A stretch of 32,639 nucleotides of DNA from Eubacteriales bacterium (GCA_030539335.1 JAUNSG010000020.1:1-32639); one strand, 5' to 3'. Counted from the stretch's first letter, positions 14,483 to 23,829 are shown. Translations and numbers: made by a program. Notes: generated by a model not told the origin, from the sequence alone.

Positions 14483-16150
14483 ATGGATCTTATTATCACC
14501 GCTGTGGAGTTCCTGGCGTTTACGATCCTCGTTGCGGTTATCTCTTGGTGGAAGACCAAGGACGATAAGCTCGACACACAGGATGGTTATTACCTGGCAG
14601 GCCATAGCCTCATCGGTATTGTCATCGCTGGTTCCCTGCTGATGACAAACCTGTCCGCAGAACAGCTCGTCGGCAACAACGGTCAGTCTGCCCGTGTTGG
14701 TATGTCCACCATGGGTTGGGAGGTTACCTCCGCAATCGCACTGACCTTCCTGGCATTCGTTTTGATGCCTCGTTACCTCAAAACCGGTCTGACGACCGTA
14801 CCGGAGTTCTTTGAAACCCGTTACGACAAATTCGCTCGTCGTCTGGTCTCTATTATCGTTCTGTTCTCTTATGTCGTTATTATGCTCCCGAATATCCTGT
14901 ATGCTGGTGCGCAGGTATTCGTCGAGATCTTCAATGTACAGGAGATCACCGGACTGTCCCAGTTCTGGTGCCTGGCCATCCTCGGCGCCATCATCGCTGT
15001 CGTCGGTGCGTGTTACGCACTGTTTGGCGGTCTGCACGCCGTTGCTCTGTCCGACTCCATCAACGGCATCGGCCTCATCGTCGGCGGCCTGCTCGTCCCG
15101 ATCTTCGGTCTGGTCAAGCTGTCGGAGGTACGTGGTACCGGCGCCGGCTTTTCCGAAGGCTTCCATCTGTTCCTGACCCTGGATCCGGTTCGTCTGAACG
15201 TCTGGAACCCGGTCAATCTGAATGAGCCGTATCTGCCGTGGCCGCTGCTGTTCACCGGCATGGTCATCAACAACCTGTACTACTGGTCGACCAACCAGTC
15301 CATCATTCAGCGTACATTCGGTGCACAGAACCTCAAGGAAGCACAGAAGGGCGCAATTTTCGCCTCCTTCATGAAGATCTGCACCCCGCTGATTATCGTA
15401 TTCCCGGGCATCATCGCTTACTTCATCTGGGGAGAAGAGGTTTGGACGAACAACGGCGACGTCGCTTACCCGATGATCGTCAACGGCGTTATGCCGAGCT
15501 GGCTGCTTGGCTTCTTCGCTGCCGTCATGTTCGGCGCAATTCTGTCTTCGTTCAACTCCGTACTGAACTCTGCCTCCACCATTTATGCGCTGGATATCCA
15601 TCGTCCGATCTTCAATCCGGGCTGCTCGGATGCACACTGCGTTAAGGTTGGTCAGACCTTCGGTACTGCTCTGACGGTATTTGCGATCATCCTTTCCCCG
15701 TTCATGCTCTACATGGGCGGCATTACCTCGTTTGTAAACTCGGCATTCGCTGCGTTTAACACCCCGATCTTTGTTTGCCTGGCCGTCGGCTTCCTCTCCA
15801 AGAAGGCTTCTGCCATCCTGCCGAAGGTCGTCATTCCGATCCACGTTGTCCTGTACTGCCTGCTGCAGTTCATCCTGCGCAACCAGATCGATGCCCTCGC
15901 AAACGTACATTATCTGTATTTCACCGCCGTTCTGTTCGTTGTCGATATGATTATCGTCGCAATCTGCAACAAGGTTGCTCCGCGTCAGACCGACTTCGTT
16001 CTGGAGGATCATGCTGCGGTCGACCTGACTCCGTGGAAGCTCGGCAAGGCTGTCGCCTGCGTTTCCCTGATCGTCATGGCAATCGCCTATATCATCTTCT
16101 CCCCGATCGGCGTCGCCGCTTCCGGCTATGTTACCTACACGGTAATGTAA
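14483..16150 (+). CDS. Sodium:solute symporter (SSS/SLC5 family), SglT-like
   Basis: A 555-residue protein with about 13-14 membrane helices. Family landmarks are GYYLAGHSLIGIVIAGSLLMTNLSAEQLVGNNG, the unwound helix-1 region around the substrate and Na+ site, RYLKTGLTTVPEFFE, GACYALFGGLHAVALSD and NNLYYWSTNQSIIQRTFGA. The last is the SGLT-type signature region, so a sugar or related polyol is the likeliest cargo. FGAILSSFNSVLNSASTIYALDI is the helix-8 Na2-site region with its conserved serines. The start at 14483 has AAAGGAG 10 bases upstream; the frame continues upstream across the promoter and is ignored. Single-gene unit with a strong terminator. Substrate is not determinable. Confidence 0.9.
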   Translation: MDLIITAVEFLAFTILVAVISWWKTKDDKLDTQDGYYLAGHSLIGIVIAGSLLMTNLSAEQLVGNNGQSARVGMSTMGWEVTSAIALTFLAFVLMPRYLKTGLTTVPEFFETRYDKFARRLVSIIVLFSYVVIMLPNILYAGAQVFVEIFNVQEITGLSQFWCLAILGAIIAVVGACYALFGGLHAVALSDSINGIGLIVGGLLVPIFGLVKLSEVRGTGAGFSEGFHLFLTLDPVRLNVWNPVNLNEPYLPWPLLFTGMVINNLYYWSTNQSIIQRTFGAQNLKEAQKGAIFASFMKICTPLIIVFPGIIAYFIWGEEVWTNNGDVAYPMIVNGVMPSWLLGFFAAVMFGAILSSFNSVLNSASTIYALDIHRPIFNPGCSDAHCVKVGQTFGTALTVFAIILSPFMLYMGGITSFVNSAFAAFNTPIFVCLAVGFLSKKASAILPKVVIPIHVVLYCLLQFILRNQIDALANVHYLYFTAVLFVVDMIIVAICNKVAPRQTDFVLEDHAAVDLTPWKLGKAVACVSLIVMAIAYIIFSPIGVAASGYVTYTVM

Positions 16151-16209
16151 TCCGAAGCCGGATTGTCTCCTAATCCGGAGTAGGGTACAGTCCAATCCCA
16201 TAGCGAATC

Positions 16210-16245
16210 ACTCCCCACAGTCATAAGACTGTGGGGAGTTTTTTT
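16210..16245 (+). terminator. Terminator of the symporter gene
   Basis: Perfect 13-bp stem (16210-16222 with 16227-16239), loop ATAA, then a T7 run. Confidence 0.9.
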
Positions 16246-16312
16246 GTGCCGCGGCCGCCGTTACCGCCCTCGCCGTTTCCCCCCAAGCGGGCCTCGCATT
16301 CCCCCAAGACAT

Positions 16313-16356
16313 AAGATCTGGAACACGGTGTATTTCCCGGTTCCGGATCTTTTTTC
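16313..16356 (+). terminator. Second terminator-like hairpin downstream of the symporter
   Basis: A 12-bp stem with one G-U pair (16313-16324 with 16340-16351) and a T7 run. The 66 bases between the two terminators are very GC-rich and hold no convincing gene; it may be a backup terminator insulating the ABC operon. Confidence 0.7.
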
Positions 16357-16430
16357 CTCCGTACGAATTCGATTTGTTTAAACGCACAATTCTGCTCCCA
16401 AATAGGCATTTATGTTCTTCTATTATACAC

Positions 16431-16459
16431 TTGTAATTCGTTTTCCAAAATTATATAAT
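16431..16459 (+). promoter_or_regulatory. Promoter of the amino-acid ABC importer operon
   Basis: TTGTAA (16431-16436), 17-bp spacer, TATAAT (16454-16459), about 45 bases before the start codon. Confidence 0.8.
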
Positions 16460-16512
16460 GTTATTGTTAGGGTAAAATCCGTTTGAAAAAATTTGAAACA
16501 GGAGTGTACAAA

Positions 16513-17331
16513 ATGAAAAAACTTATTTCCATTGCTCTGGCGACTACGCTTTGCCTGGGCCTTCTGGTTGGCTGTGGCGGCGGTTCGTCCAGTTCCTCTG
16601 AGACCGCTGCGGCTGGCAGCGCTTCCGGTTCCGCATCGGCAGCCGCTTCCGGCAGTCTCACCACGGTCGACGGCGTGCTGACAGTGGGCACCAACGCTGC
16701 TTTCCCTCCGTATGAGTATTACGACGGCGATGACATCGTTGGTATCGATGCCGATATCGCAAAGGCCCTGGCAGATAAGCTCGGTCTGGAGCTCGAAATT
16801 ATTGATATGGACTTTGGTTCGATCATTACTTCCGTTCAGACCGGCAAGGTTGATGTCGGTGTTGCCGGCATGACGGTTACGGAAGATCGTCTGGAGAATG
16901 TCAATTTCACCGATTCCTATGCAACTGGCACACAGGTTATCATCGTTCCAGAGGATTCCTCCATCAAGACGGTCGACGATCTGGACGGCGCGCTGATCGG
17001 CGTTCAGGAGAGCACCACCGGCCACATCTACTGCTCGGATGACTACGGCGAAGAGAATGTTGTCGCTTACACCAACGGCGCCACCGCAGTACAGGCTCTG
17101 ATCCAGGGCAAGGTAGACTGTGTTGTCATCGACAAGCAGCCGGCGATGACCTTCGTAGAGGAGAACGAGGGACTGAAGATTCTGGATACCGAGTACGTGA
17201 CCGAGGATTATGCCATTGCGGTCGGCAAGGACAACGAGGAGCTGCTGAACGAGCTGAATACGGCTCTGCAGGAGCTGATTGACGACGGTACCGTCCAGAC
17301 CATTCTGGATAAGTACATTGCCGCAGAGTAA
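16513..17331 (+). CDS. Amino-acid ABC transporter substrate-binding lipoprotein
   Basis: In this 272-residue protein, a signal peptide with lipobox LVGC puts the lipidated cysteine at residue 19. A low-complexity Gly/Ser/Ala tether follows (to about 48), then a family-3 (SBP_bac_3, HisJ/GlnH-like) domain: GVLTVGTNAAFPPYEYYDGDDIVGIDADIAKALADKLG, VDVGVAGMTVTEDRLENVNFTDSYATG and ALIQGKVDCVVIDKQPA. It captures an amino acid outside the membrane and delivers it to the permease encoded next. The arginine in TEDR is the usual ligand for the substrate carboxylate. The exact amino acid is not clear. ATG 16513 follows AGGAG by 9 bases. An intercistronic hairpin follows, as is common where the binding protein is made in excess. 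Confidence 0.93.
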   Translation: MKKLISIALATTLCLGLLVGCGGGSSSSSETAAAGSASGSASAAASGSLTTVDGVLTVGTNAAFPPYEYYDGDDIVGIDADIAKALADKLGLELEIIDMDFGSIITSVQTGKVDVGVAGMTVTEDRLENVNFTDSYATGTQVIIVPEDSSIKTVDDLDGALIGVQESTTGHIYCSDDYGEENVVAYTNGATAVQALIQGKVDCVVIDKQPAMTFVEENEGLKILDTEYVTEDYAIAVGKDNEELLNELNTALQELIDDGTVQTILDKYIAAE

Positions 17332-17355
17332 TTACAAGGATACATACAGAGAGAC

Positions 17356-17391
17356 ATGGCGGAACGAATCGGATACTTTTCGTTCCGCCAT
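17356..17391 (+). promoter_or_regulatory. Intercistronic stem-loop after the binding-protein gene
   Basis: A perfect 13-bp stem (17356-17368 with 17379-17391), loop of 10, with only a weak T-tract. It is probably a partial terminator or 3' stabiliser that raises binding-protein mRNA over permease mRNA. Confidence 0.65.
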
Positions 17392-17419
17392 TTTCTGAAA
17401 GAGGGGGATTTTACTTCCG

Positions 17420-18154
17420 ATGGAAAACTTTATGGACAGCCTGCAAACAGGCATTTATCAGACTTTTATTTTAGATGACAACTATCAGTACTTCCTCAAC
17501 GGCATCCGTATCACACTGACCGTCGCATTCCTTGCCCTGATTTTCGGCATGATTATCGGTGTGATTCTCGCACTGATCCGCACCTCGCACGACCAGCAGC
17601 AGCCGGGCAAGCGGAAGAGTGCGATTCTCGGCATTCTCAATCTGCTCGCACGCCTCTATCTGACGGTAATCCGCGGCACGCCGAGTATGGTACAGCTTCT
17701 GATTATGTGGTTTGTGATCTGGGCCAGCGCCCGTTCCTCCGACCGAAACCTGATTATCTGTGCGATCATGGCGTTCAGCATCAATTCCGGCGCCTATATT
17801 ACCGAAATTATCCGTTCCGGTATCATGTCGATCGACAAGGGACAGATGGAAGCCGGCCGGTCACTTGGCCTGACGTATGCGAAAACCATGCGGTACATCA
17901 TTGTCCCGCAGGCATTTAAAAACGCGCTTCCGGCGCTTGGCAACGAAATGATTACCCTGTTAAAGGAAACCTCCATCGTTACCGTCATTGGTCTGAAGGA
18001 TCTGACCAAGGGTGCAATGATTATTCAGGGAAAAACCTATCAGGCATTGATTCCGTTCTTTGCCATTGCCGCGATTTATCTGGCAATGGTTATGCTGCTG
18101 ACCTGGCTGCTGAGCCGGTTGGAAAGGAGAATGAGACAGAGTGATATACGTTAA
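17420..18154 (+). CDS. Amino-acid ABC transporter permease (HisM/GlnP type)
   Basis: This 244-residue protein has about five membrane helices. The N-terminal [28 protein letters not shown] and [18 protein letters not shown] are diagnostic for polar amino-acid permeases, and the cytoplasmic EAA loop [30 protein letters not shown] contacts the ATPase. [19 protein letters not shown] is also typical. A single permease gene suggests a homodimeric pore. The downstream ATPase gene overlaps it by 14 bases, so translation is coupled. The gene lies 28 bases after the intercistronic hairpin. Confidence 0.93.
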   Translation: MENFMDSLQTGIYQTFILDDNYQYFLNGIRITLTVAFLALIFGMIIGVILALIRTSHDQQQPGKRKSAILGILNLLARLYLTVIRGTPSMVQLLIMWFVIWASARSSDRNLIICAIMAFSINSGAYITEIIRSGIMSIDKGQMEAGRSLGLTYAKTMRYIIVPQAFKNALPALGNEMITLLKETSIVTVIGLKDLTKGAMIIQGKTYQALIPFFAIAAIYLAMVMLLTWLLSRLERRMRQSDIR

Positions 18155-18863
18155 GAACCTTTGTAAGCAATTTGGCGACAATCACGTATTAAAGGATATC
18201 ACCGAGCACATCGCCCCGGGAGAAAAGATTGTCATTATTGGTCCGTCCGGTTCGGGTAAATCCACCTTCCTGCGGTGTCTGAACCTGCTGGAGCAGCCGA
18301 CCAGCGGTACCATCCAATTCGACGGCACGGAGATCACCGCTCACGGCATCGATATCAACCGAATTCGCCGCCAGATGGGTATGGTATTCCAACATTTTAA
18401 TCTGTTCGCGAATCTGACGGTCAAGAAAAACATTACGCTGACGCCGGTCTGCCTCAAGCTGATGAGCGAGGCCGAGGCGGAGCAAGAGGCTATGCGCCTG
18501 CTGGAACGTGTCGGTCTGGCGGACAAGGCGGATAATTATCCGGGCCAGCTTTCCGGCGGCCAGAAGCAGCGCGTCGCGATTGTCCGTGCCCTCGCCATGA
18601 AACCAAAGCTCATGCTGTTCGATGAGCCGACCTCGGCGCTCGATCCGGAGATGGTCGGCGAAGTCCTGACCGTTATGAAAGAACTGGCGGACGACGGCAT
18701 GACCATGATCTGTGTCACCCATGAGATGGGCTTTGCACGGGAGGTCGCCAGCCGTGTCCTGTTCATGGATGAAGGCGTCATTGTCGAACAGGGTACACCG
18801 GATAAAATCTTCAATCATCCGGAAAGCCCCCGGCTGAAGGATTTCTTCGGCAAGGTTTTATAA
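18141..18863 (+). CDS. Amino-acid ABC transporter ATPase (GlnQ/HisP type)
   Basis: This 240-residue ATPase has Walker [10 protein letters not shown] (about 34-42), Q-loop VFQHFNLF, signature LSGGQKQRV, Walker [14 protein letters not shown] and switch histidine [29 protein letters not shown] and [21 protein letters not shown] are characteristic of polar amino-acid importers. The start is GTG at 18141, 10 bases after AAAGGAG and inside the end of the permease gene. The gene completes a three-gene binding protein-permease-ATPase operon and is followed by a terminator. Confidence 0.94.
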   Translation: MIYVKNLCKQFGDNHVLKDITEHIAPGEKIVIIGPSGSGKSTFLRCLNLLEQPTSGTIQFDGTEITAHGIDINRIRRQMGMVFQHFNLFANLTVKKNITLTPVCLKLMSEAEAEQEAMRLLERVGLADKADNYPGQLSGGQKQRVAIVRALAMKPKLMLFDEPTSALDPEMVGEVLTVMKELADDGMTMICVTHEMGFAREVASRVLFMDEGVIVEQGTPDKIFNHPESPRLKDFFGKVL

Positions 18864-18880
18864 AACATTGCATAACACCC

Positions 18881-18919
18881 AAGCGGTTTGCCCTTGTGGC
18901 AGGCCGCTTCTTTCTTTTG
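18881..18919 (+). terminator. Terminator of the ABC importer operon
   Basis: Interrupted stem (6 bp outer, 4 bp inner; 18881-18890 with 18897-18909) followed by CTTTCTTTT, 17 bases after the stop. Confidence 0.7.
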
Positions 18920-18996
18920 TCTGGTTTGCCTCCGGCGGAGAGGGAAAGGGATGCTTGCGCTCCTGTAGCTGTGGCGTCCCATCTGTCTTGGACAAA

Positions 18997-19028
18997 AAAA
19001 GACGCTGACCATATGGTCAGCGTCTTTT
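18997..19028 (-). terminator. 32-bp perfect palindrome, terminator of the heptad-repeat/MMPL operon
   Basis: Both arms (18997-19012, 19013-19028) are perfectly complementary with no spacer, with A4/T4 ends, 12 bases after the stop of the heptad-repeat gene. The centre contains TGACC-N4-GGTCA, close to but one base longer than the TetR-type operators at the head of the same operon. Confidence 0.75.
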
Positions 19029-19040
19029 GGTCTAACGACG

Positions 19041-21608
19041 TTACTGTTTGCCGATTTCCTCGGTCTTGAAGATGTACTTCACAGAGCAATCCTTGCCCTC
19101 CGGCGCACCGCCGAATGCCTCGCCCTCATCCGCATAATCCTTCATCGCCTGGAGACGGTCATAGGTACCGGTCAGATCATCGTTCACCGCATCGGTCAAT
19201 GCCTGAATGCCCTCTTCATCGAAGGTCACCATACCGTTCATCATTTCATCCGCACCGGACATCAGATCTTGTGCACCGTTTACCAGCTGGTAAACACCAC
19301 TGTCCAGCGTGCCCACACCGGATACCAGCGAGGCCGTACCGGTCTTGAGGGTTCCAACGCCCTTATCCAGCTCTACTGCGCCGGATGCCAGCGTCAGTGC
19401 GCCGACGTTCAGATCCTTGGCACCGGATTTCAAATCCTTTGTACCGGATTTCAGGCTGCTCATGCCCTCATCCAGCTGAGCTGCACCGGCCTTGACCTGA
19501 TCGGCGCCGCCAGCGAGCTGCTTGGCACTTCCGGCCGCCTGCTTCGCACCATCGCGCAGCGCCTTCGCACCCGCGAGAAGCGCCTGTGTCTGATCGCCGT
19601 TGGCCAGCGTGTTGGCACCGGCAGAAAGCGCATCCGAACCTGCCTTGAGCTGACCCAGTGCATCGCTCAGGGCCGACATCTGACTCGTAATCGAGCTGTT
19701 AATCTGGCTGATACCTGTGGTCTGGAGGTAATCAACGGTATCTTTCAGATTACCTACATTCCCTGCCACCTCATCTGTCTTACTTGCCAGAGCGCTCGCT
19801 GTGCCGGAAGCATTCTCTACAGATTCGTTCATCTCACCCAAGACAGAACTAATTTTTGCTGCATCCGCTGCAATCGCTTCCTTACGGTCTCCATTGTTTA
19901 CACTCGATGTATTCGAAACCGTTTTCAACTCACTGACTCTTTTAATCAACTCCTGTACGTTGGAATCGTTTGCCGCATCTCCGGTCACGTTACTAGCAGC
20001 TGTCTTTGCTGCGCTGATTTTGTCATTAATCTCACCATACGAAACAGCTTCTGCACTTTCAATCGCATCGGCCTTCGCCTTAATATCCTCAGCATATCCA
20101 GAAATCACGGAAGAATAGCCCTTCATTCCACGGATGCCTTCCGCCAGCTGGCTCATATTGCTCGCGATTGCAGAAATTCCACTCTGGATGCTTCCTGCAC
20201 CGGAAGAAACCTGCCCCAGTGCACTGGCGAAATCATCCAGTCCACTCAGATTGCTTGAGCTGACTTCCTTCTGCATCTGTGCGATCCCCGCACTGAGCTG
20301 ATCCGCACCGCTTGCCAGTGCGCCCGCACCGTCGGCACCAGTCAGCTTGACCAGACCGCCGTAGACGCCGTCGGCGCCAGATGCAATCTCATCCAAACCG
20401 CTCGACAGGGCGATCGTTCCGCCTGCCAGAATCTCGGTACCGTCAACCAGGCTTGCGGTGCCCTCCTTGAGCTGTCCTGCACCGCTGTCCAGCGTGCCAG
20501 CGCCTTCCAACAGGGAGCCGGTGCCATCCGCCAGTGTGCCGGCGCCGTCAGCCAATGCACTGGACCCATCCTTGAGTGCCCCAGCGCCATCGTCCAACTG
20601 ACCAGCACCGTCTGCCAGCGTACCAACGCCGCTCGACAGCTCCTTGGTTCCGTCGTACAGGATCGCTGTGCCGTCTGCCAACGCGCGGGAACCGTCAACC
20701 AACTGCTCCGAGGCGTCCGACAGCTCATCCATCTGATCCTTCAGGTCATCAATGGAGTCAATGTCATCCAGTCCGACCTGCTTGAGGGCATCATCCGAGG
20801 CAAGCGTCAGGGTGGTCAGCAGGGAGAAATCCTCAACATCCGCGTCGATAACAACCTTCTCCGGAATTTCAATGTCCTCCGCATTTTCGACATCGTCCAG
20901 GCCAAGGCCCTCCTTGAGTCCTGGCAGGGCCATGCCGACGACAATCGCCTGCTCGCCGTCGCTGATCACGCGTCCGTTTTCTACTTCGATATTCTTTGCC
21001 TTTTCCTCATCCATCAGGACACCGGAAACCATGACATACGGCTTGTAAATCGTGCACTGTTTGCCATTGATGTTCTCAATCTTCCCGGTGTTGTTGGTAT
21101 AATGAAATGCAATGCGCAGGTGACCGGTTGCACCATCCAGCTCCTCTGCCGATACCTTCTGGCCGTCGAGGGTATAGCTGACCGAAACATCGACCGGAAG
21201 CTCTTCATCGGTCGTGCCCTGATAATAAATATCGTTTCCGTTTGCGTTCCATGTGATGGTACCGTCGCCATTGTCGACATAATCTTCGTCACCCTTGACA
21301 TTTTCGATGTCCTTCAGGGTTGTCTCATCGTCCAGCTCATCGACATTGTGCTTGTTCTTCAGCCACGAGCTGACGATCGTCTTTTCCCGGTTGCCGTTGG
21401 CATCCGCAATCACATATACTGTGGATTCCTTGGCCTCCTTGCCGCTTCCGCTGGAAGATAACGTGCTCTCCGCGGCCGCCTTGACCGCAGCGACATCCGT
21501 GTTGTCTTCCTCAAGAGCCGGTGCCTCATCCGTAGCAGCCGCACTGATGCCAACCGATCCGATTGTCACACACAATGCGAGCACTGCCGCCGTGATACGT
21601 TCTTTCAT
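19041..21608 (-). CDS. Secreted heptad-repeat protein, partner of the MMPL exporter
   Basis: An 855-residue protein with a signal peptide of about 24 residues (KERITAAVLALCVTIGSVGISA). A mixed domain (about 60-290) includes NGDGTITWNANGNDIYYQGT and IENINGKQCTIYKPYVMVSG. Two long blocks of seven-residue repeats of the type L-x-x-G-(A/T)-x-x follow (about 300-430 and 660-800). These are separated by a coiled-coil-like region with asparagine/serine-rich helices. Such G-containing heptads are found in YhgE/Pip and EsaA/YueB-type proteins and in extracellular partners of MMPL exporters. No C-terminal membrane anchor is seen. It lies 24 bases after the MMPL gene and shares its regulated promoter, so a joint envelope-export function is likely. 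The cargo is unknown. Confidence 0.8.
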   Translation of the reverse strand: MKERITAAVLALCVTIGSVGISAAATDEAPALEEDNTDVAAVKAAAESTLSSSGSGKEAKESTVYVIADANGNREKTIVSSWLKNKHNVDELDDETTLKDIENVKGDEDYVDNGDGTITWNANGNDIYYQGTTDEELPVDVSVSYTLDGQKVSAEELDGATGHLRIAFHYTNNTGKIENINGKQCTIYKPYVMVSGVLMDEEKAKNIEVENGRVISDGEQAIVVGMALPGLKEGLGLDDVENAEDIEIPEKVVIDADVEDFSLLTTLTLASDDALKQVGLDDIDSIDDLKDQMDELSDASEQLVDGSRALADGTAILYDGTKELSSGVGTLADGAGQLDDGAGALKDGSSALADGAGTLADGTGSLLEGAGTLDSGAGQLKEGTASLVDGTEILAGGTIALSSGLDEIASGADGVYGGLVKLTGADGAGALASGADQLSAGIAQMQKEVSSSNLSGLDDFASALGQVSSGAGSIQSGISAIASNMSQLAEGIRGMKGYSSVISGYAEDIKAKADAIESAEAVSYGEINDKISAAKTAASNVTGDAANDSNVQELIKRVSELKTVSNTSSVNNGDRKEAIAADAAKISSVLGEMNESVENASGTASALASKTDEVAGNVGNLKDTVDYLQTTGISQINSSITSQMSALSDALGQLKAGSDALSAGANTLANGDQTQALLAGAKALRDGAKQAAGSAKQLAGGADQVKAGAAQLDEGMSSLKSGTKDLKSGAKDLNVGALTLASGAVELDKGVGTLKTGTASLVSGVGTLDSGVYQLVNGAQDLMSGADEMMNGMVTFDEEGIQALTDAVNDDLTGTYDRLQAMKDYADEGEAFGGAPEGKDCSVKYIFKTEEIGKQ

Positions 21609-21632
21609 CGTGATTCCGTCCTTTCCGTCTGG

Positions 21633-23702
21633 TCAGACTTTTGCCATACCGCGCATTCCGCCGGTTGTTTTACAAATTAATTTATCAAACAGCATATACA
21701 TCGTCGGCAGGAACAGCAGGACAATGCACATACTGATAATTGCGCCGCGTGCCAGAAGCAGACACAATGCACCAATCAGGTCGACGTTGGAAATTGCACC
21801 AACACCAATCGTGGCGGCAAAGAAGCAAAGCGCACTCGTAATAATCGAATGGATCGATGTGCTGAGTGCAATACGCACCGCCTCTTCCTTGCCTTTTCCG
21901 TTCATTCGTTCGGTCTTATATCGTGTCGTCATCAGGATCGCGTAGTCAACCGTCGCACCGAGCTGAATCGTACCGATGGTGACCGAGGCAATAAACGGCA
22001 GTGTCGTTCCGGTAAAGAAAGCACAACCTGTATTCAGATAAATCGCCAGCTCGATGACAATAACCAGCAAGGCCGGCAACAGTCCCGATTTAAGCGAAAT
22101 CAAAATCAAAACAAAGATTGCGCCGATGGAAACCAGGCTGACAACCTGGAAGTCATGATCGCAGATCTCGATCAAATCCTTCGTACACGCCGCCTCGCCG
22201 ACAACCATGCCCGTTGGGTCATAGGATTTCAAAATGGTGTTCAGCTTGTCGCACAGCTCATTGACTTCATCCGAGGCCGTCTGGTATTCCGATGTGACAA
22301 CCAGCATCTTCCAGTTGTCACTCTCCAGCATTTCCTTTACCTCGGATGGAATGAACTCCTCCGGGATTGTCGGGCCGATGATCGAATCCAGGCCGAGGGC
22401 ACTGCTGACACCCTCCACCTCTTTCATTTCGGCGAGCATAGCCTTGGTGTCCTTGCGCGACAGATCCGAGTCCACCAAGAGCATGGAAACCGAATTCATG
22501 CCGTACTCGCTATCCATCATTTCGTTTGCCTGAACGCTGTTCAGATAGGCAGGCAGGCCTTTATCCAGCTTATAGTAAACCTCCATGTTGTTGGAGCCGA
22601 TCAGCGCCGGAATCCACAAGAGCACCATAAGAAGTGCGAGGAGGCGATAATGCTTGACAACAAAGTTGGTGAAGGTTCTGACCGGAACGCGCAGCGGCTT
22701 ATGATGGGTTTTCTCAATCGCGCCGTCAAACGTAAGTAGCAGCGCCGGAAGAATGGTGACACAACTGATGACGCCCAAAATGACACCCTTTGCCATGACA
22801 ATACCCAAATCCATGCCCAGCGTAAAGGTCATAAAGCACAGAGCAACAAAGCCGGCTACTGTGGTCAGGGAAGACGCCGTTACGGAAACAATCGTCGCGG
22901 TGATCGCGTGTGCCATCGCTTCTTTTTTATCCGATCGGAGCTTTTTCTGCTCGTTATAACTGCTGTATAGGAAGATCGAATAGTCCATTGTAACGCCGAG
23001 CTGTAAAACTGCGACTAGGGCCATCGTGATAAACGAGATTTCACCCTGAATGATATTGCTGCCCAGATTGTATATGATCGCCAGACCGATATCAAACAGG
23101 AACAAGATCGGCACAAGGAAGGAATCCAGACAAATCATCATGACAATGCAGGTCAAAACCGATGCAATGACGATGTAAATTGGCATTTCGCTCTCAAGCA
23201 AGAGCTTGGTATCTTCGACAATCGCTGAGATACTGGATAGGAAACACTGTTCCCCCGCAACCGTACGGACCTCCTCCAGTGCATCCAGCGTTTCATCGGC
23301 TGACGTGCCGGAATCGAAGAACAGGAATAAAATCTGTCCGTTTCCATCCTTGGAATAGAAGATGTCCGTTACCTCACTCGGAAGCATTTCTTTCGGAATG
23401 GACAGATCGGATAATCCCAACACATCCGCAACATGATCGACTTCCGAAATTTTGTCCCGCAGATCGTTGACCTGTTTATCGGTCATATCGTCACAGACAA
23501 AAATTCCGTATGCCCCTTTTCCGAATTCATCCAGCAGGATCTCCTGTCCCTGCATCGTCTCGATATCGCTCGGCAGATAGCTGAAGATATCATAATTGAT
23601 GCGCGTCGCGAAAAATCCCATCGCGGACGGGATCAGAAGAAGGACACTGAGAATCAAAATCGGAATGCGGCATTTTACAATGGCTTTTGCAAACCGAAGC
23701 AT
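21633..23702 (-). CDS. RND superfamily exporter, MMPL family
   Basis: In this 689-residue protein, two homologous halves each have one N-terminal helix, an extracellular domain and a five-helix MMPL membrane block, giving 12 helices in all. TRINYDIFSYLPSD after helix 1 is typical of MMPL/RND lipid and hydrophobic-substrate exporters. The paired Asp-Tyr motifs LGVTMDYSIFLYSSYNEQ and LGATVDYAILMTTRYKTER are the proton-relay positions of the family. Substrates in relatives are lipids, glycolipids or hydrophobic antimicrobials. ATG 23702 is chosen because GGGAGGGG lies 8 bases upstream. The gene is first in an operon with the heptad-repeat protein. Its promoter carries palindromic operators, and the divergent TetR gene is the obvious regulator. 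Confidence 0.9.
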   Translation of the reverse strand: MLRFAKAIVKCRIPILILSVLLLIPSAMGFFATRINYDIFSYLPSDIETMQGQEILLDEFGKGAYGIFVCDDMTDKQVNDLRDKISEVDHVADVLGLSDLSIPKEMLPSEVTDIFYSKDGNGQILFLFFDSGTSADETLDALEEVRTVAGEQCFLSSISAIVEDTKLLLESEMPIYIVIASVLTCIVMMICLDSFLVPILFLFDIGLAIIYNLGSNIIQGEISFITMALVAVLQLGVTMDYSIFLYSSYNEQKKLRSDKKEAMAHAITATIVSVTASSLTTVAGFVALCFMTFTLGMDLGIVMAKGVILGVISCVTILPALLLTFDGAIEKTHHKPLRVPVRTFTNFVVKHYRLLALLMVLLWIPALIGSNNMEVYYKLDKGLPAYLNSVQANEMMDSEYGMNSVSMLLVDSDLSRKDTKAMLAEMKEVEGVSSALGLDSIIGPTIPEEFIPSEVKEMLESDNWKMLVVTSEYQTASDEVNELCDKLNTILKSYDPTGMVVGEAACTKDLIEICDHDFQVVSLVSIGAIFVLILISLKSGLLPALLVIVIELAIYLNTGCAFFTGTTLPFIASVTIGTIQLGATVDYAILMTTRYKTERMNGKGKEEAVRIALSTSIHSIITSALCFFAATIGVGAISNVDLIGALCLLLARGAIISMCIVLLFLPTMYMLFDKLICKTTGGMRGMAKV

Positions 23703-23720
23703 ATGTTCGCCCCTCCCAGA

Positions 23721-23735
23721 ATGACCAAAGGTCAT
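23721..23735. promoter_or_regulatory. TetR-type operator 1 (ATGACC-N3-GGTCAT)
   Basis: Perfect 6+3+6 inverted repeat between the MMPL transcription start and its ribosome site; binding here would block elongation of the MMPL transcript. Confidence 0.7.
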
Positions 23736-23748
23736 TTTTCTAGTGAGC

Positions 23749-23777
23749 AGTATATACCAAAACTGACCAATGGTCAA
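23749..23777 (-). promoter_or_regulatory. Promoter of the MMPL/heptad operon
   Basis: Minus strand: TTGACC (23772-23777), 17-bp spacer, TATACT (23749-23754). The -35 is part of operator 2. Confidence 0.85.
23764..23776. promoter_or_regulatory. TetR-type operator 2 (TGACC-N3-GGTCA), overlapping the MMPL -35
   Basis: Perfect 5+3+5 palindrome. Its centre is 42 bp from operator 1, about four helical turns, so both would face the same side of the DNA. Confidence 0.75.
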
Positions 23778-23829
23778 CTGGAAATTTCTCGAATTGTGAC
23801 CTCTGTTGATTTTTCGTAAAAACTCACAA

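Noticed and set aside
14321..16201. Very long minus-strand open frame opposite the sodium:solute symporter
   Set aside because: The plus strand encodes an unmistakable SSS transporter; the antisense frame is a codon-bias shadow rich in D, R and Q.
16221..16409. Minus-strand 62-codon frame downstream of the symporter
   Set aside because: It crosses two terminator hairpins and consists partly of Gly/Arg repeats from GC-rich DNA; no ribosome site.
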